From assembly GCA_002391195.1 (NCBI GenBank), contig DGRZ01000078.1, positions 45,696 through 109,695 of the forward strand: a DNA stretch of 64,000 nucleotides, written 5' to 3'. Both the position numbers and the translations under genes were made by a program. Of the stretch, positions 50,695-57,078 are shown piece after piece. This DNA comes from Fibrobacter sp. UBA4375 (lineage in GTDB: Bacteria > Fibrobacterota > Fibrobacteria > Fibrobacterales > Fibrobacteraceae). The notes under the pieces are model-generated. The model had not been told where the DNA came from. It ran no database searches and saw only the letters and a list, made by a program, of their open reading frames with translations. Each line of letters opens with the position of its first letter. The first letter of the stretch is position 1.

Positions 50695-51873
50695 ATGGCT
50701 GTCAAGAAAACAACTGCTGTAGCAAAGAAGGCTGCCCCGAAGGCATCTGCCAAGACTACGGCAAAAGCTGTAGAAAAGAAGGTCGAAAAGACCGTAAAGA
50801 CTGCGGCGACCAAGGCTAAGGCCGCTGTGGAAACGGCAACGAAGAAGGTGGAATCCGCCAAGAAGACTCTGGACAGGTCCAAGTCTATCAAGAAGGTGGC
50901 CGAAGCCGTGAAGGCGACAGCAAAGGCCATTGCCAAGGTGGCAAAGTCTGCTCCTAAGGCTTCTGAACAGACCGACGTGTCCAAGAACATTACGGCCAAG
51001 AAAGCTACGAAAGCGGCAGCAAAGGTGACTGCGAAGGCAACCGAAAAGGTTTCCACGCTCAAGGCTTCTGCAAAGCCCGTGACAAAGACGGCCTCCTTGG
51101 CTCAGTCCTACGACGCCGAATACCTGGTGCTCATGCAGAAGGACCCCAACTGGATGCAGGCCTTCTGGGATGTTTCCGAAGACCGTATCAAGCGCGCCCG
51201 CAAGGGTAAGGGCAAGCTGGTGCTCCGCCTGTTCAACATTTCTGGCGACCTGACGGTAAAACGTAACAAGAAGCGCAAGTTCCACGATATCGAGGTGCCG
51301 GCCGATGCCCGCAGCTGGTATGTAGAGAACAAGGCTTCCGAAAAGACGGTGGCCGTGCTGGGCTTTGCCGCCGGCAAGAACTTTATGCCTCTCGTGGAAT
51401 CTGCTCCTGTGCAGGCCTACTCTACGGACGGTTCCGAAGTGAACCTGAACGACGCCTTTGTCCGGGCCTCTTTGGGCGGAGCCGCCCTCGGCGGGTTCGG
51501 CAGCTCGGGCCTTTCCAGCATGTCTGCCAAGAACTGGCTTGAAAGCCTCTCCAGCTCTTCGGGCTCCATGTTCTCGGGCGCTCTTTCCAGCGCGGCCCTC
51601 AAGAGCAACAAACTGGAACTCCCCAAGGATTCCGTGAACTACGGCAAGGACTTTTTCCTGTGGGTCAAGACCCGCCTGATCGTCTATGGCGGAACCCGTC
51701 CTGACGCTCACCTGCAGGTGCGTGGCGAACCGTTCCCCCTGAATCCGGACGGAACATTTAGCTTCGAAGAGGACCTGCCCGATTCTACGAAGATTATCCC
51801 GGTGTTCGCCACCGACAAGGACGGCGATTTCCCGACGACGATTGTTCCTATCGTGGTGAAGCGTACGGAGTAG
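50695..51873 (+). CDS. DUF4912 protein with Lys/Ala-rich, histone-H1-like N-terminus
   Basis: 392 residues, AAAGGAGG upstream. Residues 1-~130 are almost only Lys, Ala, Thr and Val in KAA/TKKV repeats (AKTTAKAVEKKVEKTVKTAA), like histone H1 tails or a flexible linker. DUF4912 follows at ~138-250: YLVLMQKDPNWMQAFWDVSEDRIKRA, LVLRLFNISG, then SWYVENKASEKTVAVLGF. A Ser/Gly linker leads to a C-terminal beta domain with VKTRLIVYGGTRPDAHLQVRG. DUF4912 genes often neighbour GH57 branching enzymes, as here (33-base gap), suggesting a glycogen-related role; DNA binding by the tail is only speculation. Confidence 0.8.
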   Translation: MAVKKTTAVAKKAAPKASAKTTAKAVEKKVEKTVKTAATKAKAAVETATKKVESAKKTLDRSKSIKKVAEAVKATAKAIAKVAKSAPKASEQTDVSKNITAKKATKAAAKVTAKATEKVSTLKASAKPVTKTASLAQSYDAEYLVLMQKDPNWMQAFWDVSEDRIKRARKGKGKLVLRLFNISGDLTVKRNKKRKFHDIEVPADARSWYVENKASEKTVAVLGFAAGKNFMPLVESAPVQAYSTDGSEVNLNDAFVRASLGGAALGGFGSSGLSSMSAKNWLESLSSSSGSMFSGALSSAALKSNKLELPKDSVNYGKDFFLWVKTRLIVYGGTRPDAHLQVRGEPFPLNPDGTFSFEEDLPDSTKIIPVFATDKDGDFPTTIVPIVVKRTE

Positions 51874-51906
51874 TTCCCGCGAGGGTCGCTCCAAGGTCCG
51901 GCGTCT

Positions 51907-53511
51907 ATGTCCGCTCCCGGCAAGATACACTTGCTGCTCCATGCGCACCTTCCTTTTGTGCGTGAGCCTGAATTTGACCGGTTCTTAGAAGAGAACTGGT
52001 TTTTCGAGGCTATGGCGGAAACCTACCTGCCCCTGATCCAGATGCTCTGGCGCCTGCAAGAGAAGGGCGTGCCCGGCACCCTGAACCTGAGCGTGTCTTC
52101 GGCCTTGCTTGCCATGCTTACCGACAAGCTCCTGCTGGAAAAGTTTACCCGGCATTTGCACAAGCAGCTGGACCTTCTGGAAAAGGAGCGTGTTCGCGCC
52201 CGCGGTGACGAAGCCTTGTCGGAGGTGGTAGATTTTTATTACCGTCGGCAGCTGGCCCTGATCAGCACCTGGGAAGGCCCCTGCGACATGGAAATTGTTC
52301 CGGTGCTTAAGGAACTGGAAGAACGGGGCAAGTTGACGCTCATTACCTGCGTGGGGACCCACCCGTTTTTGCCCGCTTACCAGTCGGATGTAGAGGCAAT
52401 CCGCCTGCAGCTGGGCATTACCGTTCGCGCCTTCGAAGAGGCTTTCGGTCGTAAGCCCAGCGGGCTCTGGTTGCCGGAGTGCGGTTATTTCCAGGGGCTG
52501 GATTCCATTCTTGCTGAATTCGGCTTCAAGTATTTCTTCTTGGAGACCCATGGCGTGCTTTTGGCAAAGCCCGCGCCCAAATACGGAGTATTTGCGCCAA
52601 TAAAGACCCCTGCGGGGCTTTATTGCATGGGTCGTGAGCAGAGCAGCTCCATGGAAGTCTGGAGCCGTAAGACCGGTTACCCCGGGCACCCTGAATACCG
52701 GGAATTTTTCAAGGATATTTCCCAGGAACGCAGTCCCGAATACCTGGGCGATTACTTTATGGCGGGCAAGACTCCCATAGAGACTGGCCTGAAGTATTAC
52801 CGCATTACCGGCAGCGAAGACAAGCAGATTTACCGCCCCTGGAATGCGCTCCGTCTGGTAGAGGATCATGCCCGCCTCTTTGTGGCGAACCGTGAAGCGA
52901 CCGTTACCGAACTCTTGCCCCAGATGGATGGCAACAAGGTCTCCATCTTGTGCCCTTACGACGCCGAACTTTTTGGACACTGGTGGTTCGAAGGCCCCCT
53001 GTTCATTGAAAAGATGTTCGAGCGGGCCGCCAGTTCCCGCGTAGTGGAAATGGCCTCTCTAGAAGACACCATGCAGAGTTCCCCCGATGAGGGCGTTCAC
53101 GACCCCATCTTTTCATCTTGGGGTGAGGGCGGCTTTGGCGAAGTCTGGATGAACGACGAGGTGAGCTGGGCCTACCCGCTGTTTTTTAAGATGCGGGGCA
53201 TGATGAACGACTTGAAAGCCAGGCAGAATAAGGCTCCCAAGGCGATGGCATCTTTCTTGAAACGCTGTTACGACCAGGTGGCTCGCGAACTGGTGCTTTT
53301 CCAGGCTTCGGACTGGGCGTTCATGATCCACAACAACTCCGCCGCCGATTACGCCAAGTTCCGCCAGAACACCCATTACAAGAACGCCTGCGCCCTTTAT
53401 GCGGCGGCTACGTCTGCGCTGATGCTTGGCCGCAAGCGCTCCGGCGAAAGCATTCTAGAAAAGCTGGAAAAACAGGATAATCTATTCCCCTGGATTGGCG
53501 AGCTGGATTAA
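51907..53511 (+). CDS. GH57 1,4-alpha-glucan branching enzyme
   Basis: 534 residues. The GH57 conserved regions are in order: LLHAHLPFVRE (10-20), THPFLP (~151-156), GLWLPECGYFQG with probable nucleophile Glu191, and PYDAELFGHWWFEGP with probable acid/base Asp352. The C-terminal DUF1957 helical domain is present (SWGEGGFGEVW, then MIHNNSAADYAKFR). The enzyme introduces alpha-1,6 branches into glycogen. Its neighbour on the opposite strand is maltokinase-like, and the 3' ends overlap by 30 bases. Fibrobacter stores glycogen, so the pairing makes sense. Confidence 0.92.
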   Translation: MSAPGKIHLLLHAHLPFVREPEFDRFLEENWFFEAMAETYLPLIQMLWRLQEKGVPGTLNLSVSSALLAMLTDKLLLEKFTRHLHKQLDLLEKERVRARGDEALSEVVDFYYRRQLALISTWEGPCDMEIVPVLKELEERGKLTLITCVGTHPFLPAYQSDVEAIRLQLGITVRAFEEAFGRKPSGLWLPECGYFQGLDSILAEFGFKYFFLETHGVLLAKPAPKYGVFAPIKTPAGLYCMGREQSSSMEVWSRKTGYPGHPEYREFFKDISQERSPEYLGDYFMAGKTPIETGLKYYRITGSEDKQIYRPWNALRLVEDHARLFVANREATVTELLPQMDGNKVSILCPYDAELFGHWWFEGPLFIEKMFERAASSRVVEMASLEDTMQSSPDEGVHDPIFSSWGEGGFGEVWMNDEVSWAYPLFFKMRGMMNDLKARQNKAPKAMASFLKRCYDQVARELVLFQASDWAFMIHNNSAADYAKFRQNTHYKNACALYAAATSALMLGRKRSGESILEKLEKQDNLFPWIGELD

Positions 53512-54711
53512 CGCCCTTGCCGGAATCCAGAACCAGTCCGGCCTGAATTCCAATTCATAACACGCCTCGTAGATGGCCTTTGCCATAATGTAGGGCTTCA
53601 GTTCTTGCTGCAGGGCGTCTTCAGGAACATTTGCTGTTTTTGCATAGCCCTGGATAAATGCCTGACGGACATTGTCCATGTTTATTTTGCTGACGGCTTC
53701 GGCGTAGGCGAAACTGCGGATCATTCCCGCCACATCTACGGCGGGGCTCCGGAGTCCACGACGGAATTCCAGGCTTCTGGTGGGCTCTCCTTCGAAGTCT
53801 ATCATCTTGAATCGTGCATCGGGTGTCATCAGGACCTGCCCTAGGTGGAAGTCCCCGTGGATCCGTTGCGGTTTGAAGATGGCGCTTATGTTCGGGGCTG
53901 TTTCGGTCCAGATTTTTTGCAGGTGGGGGAGGATGACTTGAACGGTTGCAAGCTCGTCATTCCCGGCAGCGCTTTTACACTCGTCATTCCGGGCCCCGAC
54001 CCGGAATCTGGCTGCGTTTTGTTCCAAAAGCCCACTCAACCGTTCAATCGGTGGCATTTCCGAAGGCGCTTCGCACCCGTCCATTTCACGCAGGGCATTG
54101 TGCATGCGGGCGGTCTCGCTCCCCAGTTCGTAAGCCTTTTCAGCGGTTGGTTCCCGGGTGAAAACATCCCAGGCGTTTTGGGCGCCGGGGATGTGCTTTT
54201 CTAGAATCCCGAGAACGAAGGTCTTGCCGCTGTCACTGGTGTAGCGGCAAGAGGCAAGCAGTTCGGGGCTTCCCTGATAGTCCTGTTCGTTCAGGAAACG
54301 CAAAACTTCTTCTTCGGGATGGGCTCCGGCCTGCAAGCGCCTGAAAATCTTGAAGAAAATTTTTCCTGGAGCAACAAAAGAAGAATTGCTCTGTTCGGCA
54401 GAAATGGGTTTCAGCGATTCAAGGTCATCCCGTCCAAATTTGCTGTAGGTTACAAACGAAAAGAGTCCTTTCTTGCTTCTGAAACTCTTGGAACCTACGG
54501 TTTTCCCGAGGGCACGGTATAATAAGGGCCCAATAAAATCGTCATTTTCGGTGAGCAGGTAAAGGTTCGGTTCCCCTTCCCGAAATCGCAGGGATACAAG
54601 GGATATGGAGGCGCTGCTGATAGTGAGTTCGTCAATTTGTTCAACATGGGTGGGTGTGCGGCCCTTGCCCATGTACCAGCGCTTGCCGATGATGTCCTGC
54701 AGGTTTGTCAT
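53482..54711 (-). CDS. Maltokinase-like aminoglycoside-phosphotransferase-fold kinase
   Basis: 409 residues. The N-terminus (DIIGKRWYMGKGR) matches the cap of maltokinases (Mak/Pep2). The kinase C-lobe has RIHGDFHLGQVL (284-295, catalytic Asp287) and FKMIDFEGEPTRSLEFRRGLRSPAVDVAGM (metal-binding DFEGEP), diagnostic of the trehalose-synthase-associated maltokinase group, which phosphorylates maltose to maltose-1-phosphate for glucan synthesis. Residues ~236-255 (FRVGARNDECKSAAGNDELA) are encoded by a dispersed palindromic repeat inserted in frame in the helical lobe. ATGA overlap with the upstream gene. Confidence 0.82.
   Translation of the reverse strand: MTNLQDIIGKRWYMGKGRTPTHVEQIDELTISSASISLVSLRFREGEPNLYLLTENDDFIGPLLYRALGKTVGSKSFRSKKGLFSFVTYSKFGRDDLESLKPISAEQSNSSFVAPGKIFFKIFRRLQAGAHPEEEVLRFLNEQDYQGSPELLASCRYTSDSGKTFVLGILEKHIPGAQNAWDVFTREPTAEKAYELGSETARMHNALREMDGCEAPSEMPPIERLSGLLEQNAARFRVGARNDECKSAAGNDELATVQVILPHLQKIWTETAPNISAIFKPQRIHGDFHLGQVLMTPDARFKMIDFEGEPTRSLEFRRGLRSPAVDVAGMIRSFAYAEAVSKINMDNVRQAFIQGYAKTANVPEDALQQELKPYIMAKAIYEACYELEFRPDWFWIPARALIQLANPGE
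53953..54011 (-). repeat. Dispersed palindromic repeat inside the maltokinase gene
   Basis: Two CTCGTCATTCC(C)GG copies, the second completing a CATTCCGGGCCCCGACCCGGAATC palindrome (listed in parts: CATTCCGGG, spacer, CCCGGAATC). It is in frame with the host gene and adds about 20 residues. Confidence 0.75.
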
Positions 54712-55064
54712 TTGGTTGGAAGCTTTGGAAAGAATCCTTGCTTGCGCAAGGTAGAAAGAATTTTCAGCTGGTTTTCCAGAGGTTCTTTGTCAAAGCCTTC
54801 CAGCACGAATTCGGGGATTCTCTTCTGTGGACGGAAAGCTGCGGGAACATCTTCCATATCGCCCATTTGCCAGGCGGCAAGAAGCTTGGGCAGGAACTGG
54901 TCCCAGGGAAATTTGTCAGCGGGGGACAATGTAAATTGGCCGGGCTTAAGACCGTCTCTGGATTCAATGAAGAGGGAGCCGTCCCTACGGCACGAGGCCA
55001 ATGCCCCTTGCCTTGCCACTCCGTTAGTGGCCGGTTGCGCTTCGATTTCCAATACCAGTTGCAC
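54708..55064 (-). CDS. Small conserved-looking protein upstream of maltokinase
   Basis: 118 residues from GTG 55064, overlapping maltokinase by four bases. It has no signal peptide. Visible features are a beta hairpin-like start (QLVLEIEAQPATNG), SRRDGSLFIES-type strands and a C-terminal helix (PLENQLKILSTLRKQGF). I do not recognise the family. Tight coupling suggests a partner or regulator of the kinase. Confidence 0.55.
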   Translation of the reverse strand: MQLVLEIEAQPATNGVARQGALASCRRDGSLFIESRDGLKPGQFTLSPADKFPWDQFLPKLLAAWQMGDMEDVPAAFRPQKRIPEFVLEGFDKEPLENQLKILSTLRKQGFFPKLPTK

Positions 55065-55065
55065 G

Positions 55066-55206
55066 CTAGGCGGCCAGCAGTTCCCGCTGGATTTGGGCGT
55101 ATTGGTAATTGGAAATGGAGGTGATCTTGAGTATCAAATCCCTAGCGACTCCAGCCCTGATCAGGGCTCTTGCGTAGTTCATTTTGTTCAAGTCCAGGTT
55201 TGTCAT
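55066..55206 (-). CDS. 46-residue helical protein, first gene of the maltokinase operon
   Basis: ATG 55206 to TAG 55066, with GAGGTG seven bases upstream. The peptide (MTNLDLNKMNYARALIRAGV..., ending QIQRELLAA) is amphipathic helical. The stop lies one base before the start of the next gene, so it reads as an operon member. A 16-bp palindrome AGCCCTGATCAGGGCT lies inside. Too short for a family call, but the spacing and ribosome-binding site support translation. Confidence 0.55.
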   Translation of the reverse strand: MTNLDLNKMNYARALIRAGVARDLILKITSISNYQYAQIQRELLAA

Positions 55207-55435
55207 AAGGCACCTCGCTTTCCCATTTGTTCTCTAATTTAAATAATTTTTATGACAAAAGTATGACAATTCCCCAAGTTATTTTTTTCTTATCGTCGAA
55301 ATAAAAATCGATTTTAGCGGCATTAAAATCGTAACTTCTTGAATGCTATGAAGATAAAATTTTTGTTTTTTCAAACAGGAATACTCCATGTAGGAATATG
55401 CCTGTGATATAAATCACTTACGAAAAATGTAAATG

Positions 55436-56191
55436 CTAAAAGATGGGAAATTCTTTACGGATTTTTCCCACAACAGATGCCGAAATTTCTGCAGAAACCA
55501 CCTGTTCTTTTTTTGTTTCTGCCTTTACGATAATGTCTCCGTCGGGAGCGATGACCTGCGAATTTCCGATGTAGGTGCCGTCGGCGGAGACGTTGTTCAC
55601 CGCAAGAACGTGGGCTTGATTTTCGATGGCCCGTGCCCGCAGCAGTGTTTCCCAGTGTTCGTTGCGAACGGCAGGCCAGGAAGCTTGTACGGTAAAGGCT
55701 TGAGCGCCCTTGGCCCGTGCTTTTCGGAACTCTTCGGGGAATCGCAGGTCGTAGCAGATAGCCGTTGCCAGGGTAATGTCTTGGATTTTGAACAAAGTAA
55801 TTTCTTTTCCGGGAGTGAAATTTTTTTGCTCCGGAAAGAAGGGGTGAACCTTGTCGTAGTAGGGCTGTTTGTCTGTTGCTTTTGCTGGGCCGTAAAGACA
55901 AATGCGGTTGGTAAAGCCGTTGTCTGCACGGTGCATGCCGCCACCTAAGATGAAGCAGTCCGTTTCTTTTGCGAGCCCGCTCAGCATTTGCGCTGTTGGA
56001 ACGCTACCCGTTTCGAAATCTTCGGCCAGTTCTTCTGCGTGTTCGGGAATGTACCCCGTGGCAAACATCTCGGGGAAAAGAATCAGGCTCTCGCGTGTGG
56101 GCTTGGCTTCAAGAACCATACGCCTGGCCTTTTCCAGGTTCTTTTCTTTTTCGCCGGGAACGGATTCCATCTGTACGAGATAAACGCGCAT
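55436..56191 (-). CDS. Carbon-nitrogen hydrolase (omega-amidase / Nit2-like)
   Basis: 251 residues, the usual length. The nitrilase-superfamily triad is complete: Glu41 (LFPEMFATGY), Lys114 (YYDKVHPFF) and Cys146 (ATAICYDLRFPE). The HPFFPEQ(K)xFTPG block after the Lys resembles the YafV/Nit2 omega-amidase branch, which hydrolyses alpha-ketoglutaramate or related amides in the cytoplasm. It stands alone. Its start is followed upstream, within 20 bases, by a heptamer tract. Confidence 0.9.
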   Translation of the reverse strand: MRVYLVQMESVPGEKEKNLEKARRMVLEAKPTRESLILFPEMFATGYIPEHAEELAEDFETGSVPTAQMLSGLAKETDCFILGGGMHRADNGFTNRICLYGPAKATDKQPYYDKVHPFFPEQKNFTPGKEITLFKIQDITLATAICYDLRFPEEFRKARAKGAQAFTVQASWPAVRNEHWETLLRARAIENQAHVLAVNNVSADGTYIGNSQVIAPDGDIIVKAETKKEQVVSAEISASVVGKIRKEFPIF

Positions 56192-56208
56192 GGTGGAAAT
56201 GTAGTAAA

Positions 56209-56269
56209 TAGGGGGTAGGGGCTAGGATTTAGGGGCTAGGATCTAGGGGCTAGACTGTAGGAATAGGAT
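56209..56269 (+). repeat. Heptamer tract TAGGGGC/TAGGATC
   Basis: TAGGGGG-TAGGGGC-TAGGATT-TAGGGGC-TAGGATC-TAGGGGC-TAGACTG-TAGGAA-TAGGATG, period 7 with one 6-bp unit, between the nitrilase and ubiquitin genes. Confidence 0.85.
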
Positions 56270-56349
56270 GCAGAGGTATGGGGTTAAGCAAGAGGCGTTT
56301 TTTTATATTTGGCATACATTTCGGGTAATGAAATGTTGGGAGTGCAAAA

Positions 56350-57051
56350 ATGAAAGGGTTGTTTTACAAAAGAATTGCTGCATTGTTGATTCTCGTAGTG
56401 GCAACGAATGTTTGTGCGATGCAAATTTTTGTAAAGATGCTGACGGGAAAAACTTTGACGTTGGAGGTGGAACCTAGTGATTCCATAGATGCGGTCAAGG
56501 AGAAAATACAGGAAAAGGAGAACATTCCTCCGGAGGAACAACGACTAATCTTTGCTGGGAAACAACTGGAAGATGGTCATACTTTGGCAGATTACAATAT
56601 AGGGAAAGAGTCGACCCTCCACCTTGTTCTACGCTTGCATGGTGAAAGTTCAAGTTCTATGGATGATGCGTCCAGTTCTTCGCAAAATATCGAGTCAAGT
56701 TCTTCGGAAATAGCAGAATCTAGTTCTTCACAAAACATTGAGTCGAGTTATTCGGAAAGTGTAATTTCTAGTTCCTCTGAAAAAGGCGCTGGGTCTAGTT
56801 CGGGAAGTCGAGAGACGCAGACATTGTACCCCATGCCTGCCGAAGGCTTTGAAATTGTTGTTTCGGATAACATGTTAGTGGTAAATTCACAAGGTTCCGA
56901 TGTCAGTATTCTTGTCTTTGACATGATGGGTAACTTGAAAAAGAGATCTCTTAATCATTCTGTGAGTTTTGAGTCCATCCCTTCTGGATTGTACCTTGTC
57001 CGTGTTTCTGTTGGGAATGTGACAAAGGTTCGGCAAATTTTGGTCAAATAG
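56350..57051 (+). CDS. Secreted eukaryotic-type ubiquitin with C-terminal sorting domain
   Basis: 233 residues, GGGAGTG upstream of the ATG. Residues 1-23 are a signal peptide ending NVCA; cleavage there leaves ubiquitin Met1. Residues 24-99 are ubiquitin: [20 protein letters not shown]..., then [13 protein letters not shown] and [13 protein letters not shown]. By hand 61 of 76 positions equal human ubiquitin. Lys6, 11, 27, 29, 33, 48 and 63 and the Leu8-Ile44-Val70 patch are kept. The end is LRLHGE, not LRLRGG, so it cannot be conjugated by Gly-Gly as it stands. A poly-Ser linker (~100-155) and a ~75-residue domain ([30 protein letters not shown]) like type IX sorting signals follow. Horizontal transfer from a eukaryote is the likely origin. 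Confidence 0.93.
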   Translation: MKGLFYKRIAALLILVVATNVCAMQIFVKMLTGKTLTLEVEPSDSIDAVKEKIQEKENIPPEEQRLIFAGKQLEDGHTLADYNIGKESTLHLVLRLHGESSSSMDDASSSSQNIESSSSEIAESSSSQNIESSYSESVISSSSEKGAGSSSGSRETQTLYPMPAEGFEIVVSDNMLVVNSQGSDVSILVFDMMGNLKKRSLNHSVSFESIPSGLYLVRVSVGNVTKVRQILVK

Positions 57052-57078
57052 CAAGGCATTTTTTCTACATTGTGTCTT

